Translations under genes and position numbers: made by a program
Source: Marinobacter sp. LA51
GTDB taxonomy: Bacteria > Pseudomonadota > Gammaproteobacteria > Pseudomonadales > Oleiphilaceae
DNA: 64,000 bases
Assembly (NCBI RefSeq): GCF_030297175.1
Contig: NZ_AP028070.1
Span: 3,710,519-3,774,518, forward strand
Reading direction: 5' to 3'
Notes under the pieces: model-generated
Seen by the model: the letters and a program-made list of their open reading frames with translations, nothing else
Databases searched by the model: none
Told to the model about the DNA's origin: nothing
Part shown: piece after piece, positions 50,053 to 59,342 of the stretch
How positions within the stretch are numbered: position 1 is the stretch's first letter
How the letters are laid out: every line of letters starts with the position of its first letter

Positions 50053-51351
50053 TTAATTATCCACAGATTTTACCGGCTCCAGTCGGCGCAGGCGCCACAC
50101 CACCAGCCAGACCGCAGCGTTAAGCAGTGATAACAACAAGAAAAATCCGGGAATAGTCACTTCCAGTACTCCAAGCACCAGAATCCCCACCAGGGCACTG
50201 ACCACCATGAACAGGGCATTAATGACATTGAGGGCGGCAATGATGCGAGCACGCTTGTGATCCGGCGTCTCGTGCTGGATGAACGCGTACAACGGGACAA
50301 TGAACAAGCCCCCGCAGACACCGATGCCCACCAGATCGAACAGCACCCGCAGGTAGACGGGATCGCTCAACAGCGTCAGCCAGGTCGATTGCATTGGCGA
50401 TTCGGGCACCGCAAAGAACAGATCCACGCCCAACAGGGTCAGCCCAAGGGCGCCCCAAGGCACTGGGACCAGAGAAATTCGGTGGCGAGTCAGTCGCTCA
50501 CAGAGCATGGCACCGGCTGATATCCCGACAATAAACGTCGACAGCAACAGGGTGACCACGGTTTCATCCCCAAGCAGACTGGTGCGGGCAAAATTCGGAA
50601 ACTGGGTCAGGTAGGCGGCGCCGAGGAACCAGAACCAGGAAATCGCCAGCACCGCCAGCAGCACCCGGGGCCGCTCGGCGGCAATGACCATCAACTGCCA
50701 GGTTTCCTGTACCGGTCGCAACGGGACCGACCGCGCCTCGCTTCGGTCCCCGGTCGGCGGCACCTGGCGGGCGGCAACATAACCCAATACCGCCATCACC
50801 AGTACCGCCACGGCAGTCAATTTCGCAGCCAGGTCATAACCCATCAGCAGCCCGGCAACGATGGTACCCAGGAGGATGGCGACGAAGGTACCCATGCTGA
50901 CCAGGCCATTACCGCCGACCAGTTCGTCATCGGCCAGCACCTGGGGCAGGATCGCGTATTTCACCGGCCCGAAGAAGGTGGATTGGGTACCCATCAGGAA
51001 CAGCAACACCAGCAATAGCTCATACCAGCCAAACCACAGGCCGACGGCCGCCAGCGTCATGATGACAATCTCCGCCAATTTGACGGTGCGAATGATCCGG
51101 GCCTTTTCGTAGTTGTCCGCCAGCTGGCCGGCAATACCGGAGAACAGGAAGAACGGCAGAATGAACAGAAACGCCGCCAGATTGACCACCACGTTGACCG
51201 ACAACCCCATCAGGCCACCGGCGCTGAAGGTGATCAGCAGCAACAGGGCGTTCTTGTAGAGATTATCGTTAAAGGCGCCGGAGAACTGGGTCAGGTAGAA
51301 CGGCAGAAACCGCCGTTGTCCCAGCAATCGGAACTGGCTTTGTGTGGCCAT
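50053..51351 (-). CDS. LplT-like MFS transporter
   Basis: 432 residues, about 12 membrane helices. Starts RRFLPFYLTQFSGAFNDNLYKNALLLL and contains GTQSTFFGPVKYAILPQVL, both characteristic of the lysophospholipid transporter LplT subfamily. In many relatives it is fused to or near an acyltransferase; here it stands alone. Substrate inferred only from family. Confidence 0.85.
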   Translation of the reverse strand: MATQSQFRLLGQRRFLPFYLTQFSGAFNDNLYKNALLLLITFSAGGLMGLSVNVVVNLAAFLFILPFFLFSGIAGQLADNYEKARIIRTVKLAEIVIMTLAAVGLWFGWYELLLVLLFLMGTQSTFFGPVKYAILPQVLADDELVGGNGLVSMGTFVAILLGTIVAGLLMGYDLAAKLTAVAVLVMAVLGYVAARQVPPTGDRSEARSVPLRPVQETWQLMVIAAERPRVLLAVLAISWFWFLGAAYLTQFPNFARTSLLGDETVVTLLLSTFIVGISAGAMLCERLTRHRISLVPVPWGALGLTLLGVDLFFAVPESPMQSTWLTLLSDPVYLRVLFDLVGIGVCGGLFIVPLYAFIQHETPDHKRARIIAALNVINALFMVVSALVGILVLGVLEVTIPGFFLLLSLLNAAVWLVVWRLRRLEPVKSVDN

Positions 51352-51468
51352 GGATCATCCTGTTGTCGTGCGTGGCATCGCAAGGCCATGGCCGGGCGGC
51401 AGCCGTTGGCCTAGTCGAGTGGGCAGAGTAGTCGGAGTTGTCCACAGATGCCAGAGCCAGAATCGGCG

Positions 51469-54400
51469 TCAGAAATCGTCGGCCCGCTTTTGCGGTGCGG
51501 CTGAGGTGACCGACCCTCCGGCGTTGCCACCGGCCTGACGCTCCAACTCCTTCTCCACCGCATTGGCCGATTTGGCAAAGCGCGCCAGCAGGTTATACAG
51601 CACCGGGATAATGAACAGGGTCAGCGTGGTCGCGAACACCAGCCCACCCAGGATCACCACACCAATCGCCGCACGGCTTTCGGCGCCGGCACCGGTGGCA
51701 ACCACCAGGGGTACGGCGCCAAACACGGTGGAAATGGTGGTCATCAGTACCGGCCGGAAACGCAGGCTGGCCCCTTCCAGAATGGCGTCTTTAACGGCGT
51801 AGCCCCGGTCCCGTAGCTGATTGGCAAACTCGACAATCAGGATGCCGTTCTTGGCCATGAGACCAAGCAGCATGATGATGCCAATCTGACTGTAGATGTT
51901 CAGGCTGATACCCGACCACCAGAGCGCCAGCAGCGCACCGGTCACCGCCAGCGGTACCGACAGCATAATGATCAACGGGTGGATCCAGCTTTCAAATTGC
52001 GCCGCCAGCACCAGGAACACGATCACGAATGCCAGCCCGAAAGTCAGGTAGATGGCAGCGGACGATTCCTGGAATTCCCGGGACAGGCCCTGGTAGCTGA
52101 CCCGCGCCTCCGGGGGCAAGTTATCCACAGCCAGGTTATTCAGATAGTTCAGAGCCGAGCCCAGATCGTAGCCATCGGCCAGGGATGCACTGATCACCAC
52201 CGCCGGCAGCCGGTCGATGCGGCGCAGATCCGGATTGGCACCGGTTTCCTTAATCGACACCAGAGCCTGCATCGGAATCAGGGTGCCACCCTCGCGGGGT
52301 CGCAGGAAAATCTGCCCCAGATCAGCCGGGGTCGCCCTATCGGCATCCGCGGCCTGCACAATCACGTCGTACTCGCGGCCGCGATCCAGAAAGGTGGTGA
52401 CCTGCCGTGACGCCAGCATGGTCTGCAGGGTCAGGCCGACATCCTCGACGGTAATGTCCAGGTCGGCGGCGCGCTCGCGGTCAATCGACACCCGCAGTTC
52501 CGGACGGGTCAGTTCAAAATCCGTGTCCAGATTCAGCAGGTTGGGGTTGTCCTTGGCCCGCTCCACCAGTTCATCACTCCAGGCCTGGACCGATTCGTAA
52601 TCCGGGCCGGCCACCACAAACTGCACCTCCTGGTTAAAGCCCCGTTGGCCCAGCCCCGGTGGATTCACTGCCACCGTCCGGATACCCGAGACCTGACTCA
52701 GCTTGCCCCGCAACTCACTGGTGATCTGTTGCTGCTTGGTGCTCCGTTCCTCCCAGGGCGCCAGACCCATGATCATGAAAGCGTTGTCTTCCTCATCCCG
52801 AAAGCCAACGATCGACAGCAAGCGGTCAGCCACACCAGATTCCAGGTAAGGCAGCAGCTCGGCCTCGGCCTGGCGTACGTAGTGATCGGTAAACTCCACC
52901 GTTGCGCCCCGAGGTGCACTGGCCGGCATGATGATGATGCCCCGGTCTTCGGTCGGCGCCAGTTCCTGGGGCAATTGTGGGTACACCACAGCGGCCAGGA
53001 TCATCCCCGCCAATCCCAACCCCAGCAACAGCCCCGGCTGGTTCAGGGAGAACCGCAACAGGCGCTGGTAACCGTGGGTCAGGCCATCGAGCACTTTCTC
53101 GCTGGCAGTCCACAAGCGATGACCCTCGGCGGTTTCCGGGCTGTGGCGCAGCCACTTGGAACAGAGCATCGGTGCCAGGGTCAGCGCCACCACGCTGGAC
53201 ACCACGACGGCAGCCGCCAGGGTGAAACCAAACTCGGCAAACAGTCGGCCGACGTTGCCGCCCATGAACGAGATGGGCACAAACACCGCGACTAACGTGA
53301 GGGTGGTGGCGATTACGGCAAAGGCCACCTGCTTGGCGCCCCGATAAGACGCCAGCAACGGCGGCTCACCGTTATCGATGCGGCGCTGGATGTTTTCCAG
53401 CATGACAATGGCATCGTCCACCACCAGGCCGATGGCGAGGATCACCGCCAGCAGGGTCAGCACGTTGATGGAAAAGCCCAGGAAACCGAGGCCGATAAAC
53501 GCGCCTATCACTGCCACCGGAATGGTCACCGCCGGTATCAGGGTGGCCCGCCAGGAGCGCAGGAACAGGAAAATCACCAGGATCACCAGGGAGACGGCAA
53601 TGGCCAGGGTGATCACCACCTCCTTGATGGAGGCGCGGATAAAGATCGATTCGTCGTAACTCTCGGCGATGGTGACTTCCGGAGGCAGGGTTTCCCGGAT
53701 GTTCTCGAGTTCGGCCTGAACCGCATCAGACACCGCCACGGTATTGGCCTTGGACTGGCGGATAATACCCATGCCAATGGCGGTCTGACCGTTGGCGCGC
53801 AAACGACCGACGTCGGATTCAACGCCCATCTCGACGTTGGCAACCTCTCCCAGCCGCAGCAGGTCATTGCCGTCGCGCCGGATCACCAGGCGCTGGAATT
53901 CCTCCACCGTCGACACCCGGCCCTCGGCCCGGACCGTGAAGTTGCGAGTGGAAGAATCCACCGAGCCGGCCGGCAGTTCCACGTTGTTGGCCCGCAGTGC
54001 CGCTTCCACTTCCGCCACGGTGATATCCCGGGCTGCCAGTCGTTCCCGGTCGAGCCAGACCCGAATGGCGTAACGGCGTTCACCACCGATGAAGACATCG
54101 GCAACACCATCCAGCACTGATAACCGGTCGGCCAGGGCCCGGTCAGCAAAATCACTGAGTTCGGCACTGTCCCAGACGTCACTGCGTAGCGTCACCCACA
54201 TCATCGGCCGGGCGTCAGAGTCGGCTTTACGCACCACTGACGGATCGGCTTCCTCGGGCAGCTGGTTAGCAACCCGGGACACCGCGTCGCGGACGTCGTT
54301 GGCGGCGATATCCACATCCCGGTCTGTGGAAAACTCGATGCTGGTGCGGGACTCGCCCTGTTCGGTTGACGATTCGATCGAGCGGATGCCCTCAATTCCG

Positions 54401-54615
54401 CTGATCGCACCCTCGATCACCTGGGTGATCTGGGTGTCCACCACCTCGGCGGCAGCGCCGGTGTAGTCGGTGGAGATCGAGACCTCCGGTGGATCGATAT
54501 CGGGATACTCCCGCACTGGCAGGCCCAGCAAGGCTGCCAGGCCGAAGACCACGATCAGCAGACTGATGACGGTGGCAAATACCGGTCGTTTAATAGAGAC
54601 ATCGGACAGGATCAC
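51469..54615 (-). CDS. RND efflux pump inner-membrane transporter (AcrB/MexB type)
   Basis: 1048 residues, twelve helices with two large periplasmic loops. Proton-relay Asp pair in VVDDAIVMLENI (near residue 405), Lys in LMAKNGILIVEFANQL (near 940). The N-terminal SDVSIKRPVFATVISLL is the usual HAE1 start. Exports hydrophobic or amphiphilic compounds with the adaptor encoded 2 bp upstream. No TolC-type gene is in the operon, so an outer-membrane partner must come from elsewhere. Confidence 0.95.
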   Translation of the reverse strand: MILSDVSIKRPVFATVISLLIVVFGLAALLGLPVREYPDIDPPEVSISTDYTGAAAEVVDTQITQVIEGAISGIEGIRSIESSTEQGESRTSIEFSTDRDVDIAANDVRDAVSRVANQLPEEADPSVVRKADSDARPMMWVTLRSDVWDSAELSDFADRALADRLSVLDGVADVFIGGERRYAIRVWLDRERLAARDITVAEVEAALRANNVELPAGSVDSSTRNFTVRAEGRVSTVEEFQRLVIRRDGNDLLRLGEVANVEMGVESDVGRLRANGQTAIGMGIIRQSKANTVAVSDAVQAELENIRETLPPEVTIAESYDESIFIRASIKEVVITLAIAVSLVILVIFLFLRSWRATLIPAVTIPVAVIGAFIGLGFLGFSINVLTLLAVILAIGLVVDDAIVMLENIQRRIDNGEPPLLASYRGAKQVAFAVIATTLTLVAVFVPISFMGGNVGRLFAEFGFTLAAAVVVSSVVALTLAPMLCSKWLRHSPETAEGHRLWTASEKVLDGLTHGYQRLLRFSLNQPGLLLGLGLAGMILAAVVYPQLPQELAPTEDRGIIIMPASAPRGATVEFTDHYVRQAEAELLPYLESGVADRLLSIVGFRDEEDNAFMIMGLAPWEERSTKQQQITSELRGKLSQVSGIRTVAVNPPGLGQRGFNQEVQFVVAGPDYESVQAWSDELVERAKDNPNLLNLDTDFELTRPELRVSIDRERAADLDITVEDVGLTLQTMLASRQVTTFLDRGREYDVIVQAADADRATPADLGQIFLRPREGGTLIPMQALVSIKETGANPDLRRIDRLPAVVISASLADGYDLGSALNYLNNLAVDNLPPEARVSYQGLSREFQESSAAIYLTFGLAFVIVFLVLAAQFESWIHPLIIMLSVPLAVTGALLALWWSGISLNIYSQIGIIMLLGLMAKNGILIVEFANQLRDRGYAVKDAILEGASLRFRPVLMTTISTVFGAVPLVVATGAGAESRAAIGVVILGGLVFATTLTLFIIPVLYNLLARFAKSANAVEKELERQAGGNAGGSVTSAAPQKRADDF

Positions 54616-54617
54616 GC

Positions 54618-55712
54618 TCAGGACTCCATGGACTGAACGAAGCGATTCTCCGGAATCGCATTGTCAGCGTCCTGGACCCGAATCCGGTCGCCATTGCTGA
54701 TCCGGTCCTGACCGGTAACGATCACCGCATCCTCCAGACTCAGGCCTTCGGACACTTCAACCCGGCCCGGCATTCTGGAACCCAGGGTCACCGGGGTCCG
54801 GCGGGCGACGCCATCCTCGGCGACAAAGACATACTGCTCATCGCCGCGGATCATCACCGCCTGTTCGGGAATCACCAGGGCCACCCGCTCCCTGAGGGTC
54901 AGGGTGGCGGACATAAACTGGCCCGGCCGCAGCTTGCCGGCCGAGTTATCGATTAAAGCCCGTACTGGCAGGGTGCGACTGAGTGGGTTGATTCGGGTAC
55001 CGAGTTCCACCAGTTCGCCGGTAAAGTGGTCCTCTGGGTAAGCCGGCGACAAACCAGCCACGCTCTGGCCCAGGCTTACGGCGCCCAGGAAGCGTTCGGG
55101 AACGGCGAAATTCAGTTCCATCCGGTCGGTGGCGTCCAGGGTGGCGATGGAGGTCCCGGCGCTCACATAGGCGCCAATGTCGATATCACTGAGCCCGAGC
55201 ACCCCGGCAAAGGGCGCTTCAATCCGATGGTTTTCCAGCCGAACCCGGGCCGACTCACGCTGGGCTTCGGCCACCCTGACCGCGGTGCGCAAGGCATCGA
55301 CTTCGGCCTGGGACACACTGCTGTTGGAGCGTAATTGCTGGGCGCGCTCAAACTGACGGCGGGCATCGGCGAGCTGGGATTCGATGACCTGGAGGTCGGC
55401 CCGGGCCTGGCGATCATCCAGTTGCAGCAGAACCGTGCCCTGATCCACCCGGGCGCCACTCTGCAGCTGCAGCGACACCACCCGGCCACTGACCTCGCTG
55501 GTCACTTCGACCGAGTTCAAGGCCTCCAGGTTACCCACCGACTTGACCACATCGCGCACGGTGTCCCGCTCGGGTAGCCGGGTGTTGACGGCCGATGGCG
55601 GACGTTCACGACCGCTCTGGGCCTGCTCACCGGACCCCAGCTTCAGGTAGCCCACCGCAGCTCCGGCGGCTACAACCACAAAGCCCAGAGCCACCAGCCA
55701 TTGCTTCCACAT
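54618..55712 (-). CDS. RND efflux periplasmic adaptor (MFP)
   Basis: 364 residues: N-terminal membrane anchor (LVALGFVVVAAGAAVGYLKL), lipoyl-like half (SVEVTSEVSGRVVSLQLQSGARVDQGTVLLQLD), coiled-coil hairpin (about 100-165), beta-barrel and membrane-proximal domain. No lipobox. Directly upstream of the RND pump gene. Confidence 0.93.
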   Translation of the reverse strand: MWKQWLVALGFVVVAAGAAVGYLKLGSGEQAQSGRERPPSAVNTRLPERDTVRDVVKSVGNLEALNSVEVTSEVSGRVVSLQLQSGARVDQGTVLLQLDDRQARADLQVIESQLADARRQFERAQQLRSNSSVSQAEVDALRTAVRVAEAQRESARVRLENHRIEAPFAGVLGLSDIDIGAYVSAGTSIATLDATDRMELNFAVPERFLGAVSLGQSVAGLSPAYPEDHFTGELVELGTRINPLSRTLPVRALIDNSAGKLRPGQFMSATLTLRERVALVIPEQAVMIRGDEQYVFVAEDGVARRTPVTLGSRMPGRVEVSEGLSLEDAVIVTGQDRISNGDRIRVQDADNAIPENRFVQSMES

Positions 55713-55752
55713 ACACAGTTTCCAAAAAATCAGTGAACGTCGTCGGGTTCGG

Positions 55753-56313
55753 TTATCGTTTCTGGATCACCAGCAAAATCTCCCCAACATCGATACCCCA
55801 TTTGCTCAGGGTGGTTTCGTTGATCAGGGTGTCCGGGGTCACCAGGTACATCCAGTCGTCCATGCGCACATCCAGGGTACCGTCCCCGTACGCCAGTCGC
55901 AGCACATAATTCATGTGGATGGCATTGCCACGCCACTGCATCAGGCCCGGCTCAACCACATCGCCGGCGGTGGCCCGATAGCCGTCGTCTACCGGAGTCA
56001 GAGTCCAGGTCCGGGTCTGTACTTCACCATCGTCGAAGCGGAAAACCTCGTCCAGGGTGCCGGTACCGTCGTCATCCCAGGAGGCGCTGATGTCCGCATC
56101 GAAGGTGCGAATGACCGTACCGACGTAGTCCTTGACCACACCCCGGGCCGAGAGTTCACCGGTAAAAAACTGGGCCGGGATCAGCTCCGGCGCCCGGTCG
56201 GCGTAATCGTCCAGGGAAGCTCCGGCGCAACCTGCCAGTAACCACACCGCAAACAATAACCAGAGTAGACGAACGGGGCCAGCAACAACGGCGCTTACAG
56301 AGGGGCTTTGCAT
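55753..56313 (-). CDS. DUF3833 family lipoprotein
   Basis: 186 residues with a lipoprotein signal (LLFAVWLLAGCAG, lipid Cys near residue 29) and DUF3833 core: FTGELSARGVVKDYVGTVIRTF, RTWTLTPVDDGYRATAGDVVEPG, LRLAYGDGTLDVRMDDWMYL. Function unknown. 40 bp before the RND adaptor, so likely cotranscribed with the pump. Confidence 0.85.
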   Translation of the reverse strand: MQSPSVSAVVAGPVRLLWLLFAVWLLAGCAGASLDDYADRAPELIPAQFFTGELSARGVVKDYVGTVIRTFDADISASWDDDGTGTLDEVFRFDDGEVQTRTWTLTPVDDGYRATAGDVVEPGLMQWRGNAIHMNYVLRLAYGDGTLDVRMDDWMYLVTPDTLINETTLSKWGIDVGEILLVIQKR

Positions 56314-56556
56314 GATTTTTACACTCGCAGGCTAAAAGGTGGATGAGGCATCTGAGTACAGGATACGCGCTGTTGGTTAGGCCCGATCAACAATCAGGGG
56401 CCTGTGGAAAACCCCGTCATTTCGGCCAATTGTCTTTTTTGACAGGACCGGGGGTGGTTTTCGTCAATGGCAGCGCCGGGGGAATACCGTACAACAATCG
56501 AAAAGGGCTCAGCCCAACGATAACTTATCCACAGCCAAGGATTACGAGGAACCGTT
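56314..56556. other. Divergent intergenic region
   Basis: Between the DUF3833 lipoprotein and the plus-strand acyl-CoA dehydrogenase; should carry both promoters. Contains a TTATCCACA sequence (about 56525-56533) just before the dehydrogenase. No other signal recognised. Confidence 0.4.
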
Positions 56557-58386
56557 ATGCCGGTTTATAAAGCGCCATTGCGCGACATGAAATTCCTGCT
56601 CAATGAAGTGTTTGACTATCCCGGGCATTACCAGCGCCTCGCCAGCGGCGCAAACGCCAGTCCCGATATTGTGGACGCCATTCTCTCCGAATGCGGCCGG
56701 TTCTGTGAGGAAGTCCTGAGCCCGCTGTACCAGAGTGGCGATGAGCAGGGCTGCACCCTGACCGACGGTGAAGTGACCACACCGGAAGGCTACAAAACCG
56801 CCTATCAGCAGTACGCCGAGGGCGGTTGGCAAGGGCTTTCCGCGCCCGAGGAATTCGGCGGTCAGGGCCTGCCGGCCTCCATGGGCCTTTTGAAACAGGA
56901 AATGATGGGAACCGCCAACTGGTCGTTCTCGATGTACCCGGGCCTATCCCTGGGCGCCATGAATACCATTTTCCTGCACGGCAGCGACGACCAGAAACAC
57001 ACCTATCTGCGGCCCCTCACCGAGGGCCGCTGGGCCGGAACCATGTGCCTGACCGAGCCACAATGCGGCACCGACCTGGGCCAGGTAAAAACCAGGGCCG
57101 AACCCCAGGCTGATGGCAGTTACAAACTCACCGGCACCAAGATCTTCATCTCCTCCGGCGACCACGACCTGACCGAGAATATTGTCCACATAGTGCTGGC
57201 ACGCCTTCCGGATGCGCCCAAAGGCACCCGTGGCATCAGTCTGTTCATCGTACCCAAGTTCCTGCCGTCCGGGGGTAAAGACGGAAGCGGTGTAGGAGAG
57301 CGCAATGGCGTAAGTTGCGGCAGCCTGGAAAAAAAGATGGGGATCAAGGCGTCGGCTACCTGCGTGATGAACTTCGACGGCGCCACCGGCTTGCTGATCG
57401 GCCCGGAAAACGAAGGCCTGAACTGCATGTTCACCTTCATGAACACCGCCCGCATCGGCACCGCCATCCAGGGTGTCGGACCGGCCGAACTGTCCTACCA
57501 ATGGGCATTGGACTATGCCCGCGAACGCCGCTCCATGCGCGCACTGTCCGGCAAGAAGGAGCCGGACCAGGTCGCCGACGCGCTGATCCACCATGGTGAT
57601 GTCCGGCGCATGCTGCTGACCCAGAAAGCCGTCGCCGAGGGCGGCCGGGCGATGCTCTATTACGCCGCCCGACTGGCCGACCACATGGTGGAAGGCCACA
57701 CCGAAGGAGACCTGGACAAGGTCGCGAAATACGACGATAAGCTGGGCTTCCTGACGCCGATCCTGAAAGGCTTCCTCACCGAAATGGGCTACGAGGCCGC
57801 CAACCTGGGCATGCAGGTGTTCGGCGGCCACGGGTACATCCGCGAGCACGGTATGGAACAGATTGTGCGCGATACCCGGATTGCTACTCTGTACGAGGGC
57901 ACGACCGGCATCCAGGCCCTGGATTTGCTGGGTCGCAAAGTCCTGGTGATGACGCAGGGCGGCGCGGTTCGGGAATTTACCCTGAAGGTCGCCAACTTTG
58001 CCCGCAAGCAGCTAACCGACAAGCGGCTGCGGCCGTTCGCGGTGGAGCTGCTGAAACTGACTGCGCAGTGGAACCTGCTGACGGTGCGGGTAATGCTGGC
58101 CGCCCGTAAGGATCGCGATGTGGTCAGTGCTGCCGCGTACGATTTCCTGATGTACAGCGGCTACGTCACCATGGCTTACATGTGGCTAAGGCAGTCCGCG
58201 GTGGCTGTGGATAAGTTGGCCAACGGCGGCGAGGAATCCAAGGCGTTCTACCACGCCAAGCTGGCCACGGCGGAGTTCTATTACGAGCGCCTGTTGCCCC
58301 GGGCCCAAAGCCACGCCACCAGCATGCTCAGTCCAACCAGAAACCTGATGCAACTGGACGCTGAAGACATGGCGTTCACTGGCTAG
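56557..58386 (+). CDS. Acyl-CoA dehydrogenase with extended C-terminal domain
   Basis: 609 residues. Short N-terminal extension (VYKAPLRDMKFLLNEVF), acyl-CoA dehydrogenase core (GTMCLTEPQCGTDLGQVKT, MGIKASATCVMNFDGATGLLIG, GGHGYIREHGMEQIVRDTRIATLYEGTTGIQALDLL region) and a C-terminal helical domain (about 470-609). Long architecture shared by FadE-like long-chain enzymes and by DmdC (methylmercaptopropionyl-CoA dehydrogenase); the sequence alone does not separate them. ACGAGG lies before the ATG; single-gene unit with a terminator. Confidence 0.9.
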   Translation: MPVYKAPLRDMKFLLNEVFDYPGHYQRLASGANASPDIVDAILSECGRFCEEVLSPLYQSGDEQGCTLTDGEVTTPEGYKTAYQQYAEGGWQGLSAPEEFGGQGLPASMGLLKQEMMGTANWSFSMYPGLSLGAMNTIFLHGSDDQKHTYLRPLTEGRWAGTMCLTEPQCGTDLGQVKTRAEPQADGSYKLTGTKIFISSGDHDLTENIVHIVLARLPDAPKGTRGISLFIVPKFLPSGGKDGSGVGERNGVSCGSLEKKMGIKASATCVMNFDGATGLLIGPENEGLNCMFTFMNTARIGTAIQGVGPAELSYQWALDYARERRSMRALSGKKEPDQVADALIHHGDVRRMLLTQKAVAEGGRAMLYYAARLADHMVEGHTEGDLDKVAKYDDKLGFLTPILKGFLTEMGYEAANLGMQVFGGHGYIREHGMEQIVRDTRIATLYEGTTGIQALDLLGRKVLVMTQGGAVREFTLKVANFARKQLTDKRLRPFAVELLKLTAQWNLLTVRVMLAARKDRDVVSAAAYDFLMYSGYVTMAYMWLRQSAVAVDKLANGGEESKAFYHAKLATAEFYYERLLPRAQSHATSMLSPTRNLMQLDAEDMAFTG

Positions 58387-58400
58387 GCGGATGGTTTAAG

Positions 58401-58424
58401 TCCCGGGCCCGCCCCGGGATTTTA
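58401..58424 (+). terminator. Rho-independent terminator
   Basis: Stem TCCCGGG / CCCGGGA with 5-nt loop followed by TTTT, 15 bp after the acyl-CoA dehydrogenase stop. Confidence 0.75.
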
Positions 58425-58435
58425 TCAGCCAAGCT

Positions 58436-59188
58436 TTAAAGACCGTATTTGGTCTCAATCGCCTCGAACATACCGGACTCTCGAATGGCTGCCAGCCCAC
58501 CTTTCAGTTCAGCGACCACCTCGTCCGATGTCTCCAGGTTCAGCGCCAGGAATAACTGGGTATCGTTGAACGAGAACACCGGCACCAGGCCTTCAACATT
58601 TTGCTGTGACGCCACGTATGGGCCACCCAGACGATCGGCCAGCCAGAGATCGATCTGGCCCAGTTCCAGTCGCTTCGGGTTCAGGTCATCGCTGTCCAGA
58701 GCCGAAACTTCATAGCCCTTCTTGATCAGATATTCCGATTTGACGTCATTACGGTAACCACCGAACACCATGCCCCTGGCGTCCGAGAGCTCGTCCATCT
58801 CGAAGTCAGAACCCGGTGGTGCGAAAACTGTCCACAGGTTGTCGGTCAGAGGCCCTACCCACTTGAACAGCGGCGCGCGCTCCTCGGTGTAGGTGGTACA
58901 GAAAATGCCGTGGTTTTCCTTGCTCAGCGCGCGGTTGTAACCGTAGTCCCAGTTGCGGAGCTTGATGCGGTAATCGAGATTGGTCTGCTTCAGCGCCGCC
59001 ACCACCAGCTCCGTGCACAACCCGTCAATATCCTCCTGACCATGCTCAAACGCACGCCCGGATGCGCTCATGTTGTACGGAGGGAAATTTTCGGTGTAGA
59101 GGTAGAGCCGTTCTTCTGCCTGCACGGTGGTTGTCGACGCCATCAGCGTCAGCGCCACCGTGGCAAAACCTGTTACTAGTTTGATCAC
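58436..59188 (-). CDS. Periplasmic substrate-binding protein (SBP_bac_3 type), orphan
   Basis: 250 residues. GTG start at 59188 chosen: GGGAG lies upstream and it gives a clean signal peptide (MIKLVTGFATVALTLMASTTTVQA). Binding-protein fold: LYLYTENFPPYNMSASGR, IDGLCTELVVAALKQTNLDY, IFCTTYTEERAPLFKWVGPL, LWLADRLGGPYV. Acidic-residue rich; no transporter genes nearby. Divergent in sequence from the other orphan binding protein in the window. Ligand unknown. Confidence 0.75.
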   Translation of the reverse strand: MIKLVTGFATVALTLMASTTTVQAEERLYLYTENFPPYNMSASGRAFEHGQEDIDGLCTELVVAALKQTNLDYRIKLRNWDYGYNRALSKENHGIFCTTYTEERAPLFKWVGPLTDNLWTVFAPPGSDFEMDELSDARGMVFGGYRNDVKSEYLIKKGYEVSALDSDDLNPKRLELGQIDLWLADRLGGPYVASQQNVEGLVPVFSFNDTQLFLALNLETSDEVVAELKGGLAAIRESGMFEAIETKYGL

Positions 59189-59342
59189 GCCTTTACTCCC
59201 CAATGTACTCAATAAGTAAATTCCGTAACTAGAACACAAGATTACCGCTGTGCGTTCCCGGATTGGGAGATAAAAACGTATCAATTGGTAACGGAGCTGA
59301 AACAAAAGCCGGGCTGACCGCCGGCATGCCGGCAATCTGCCA

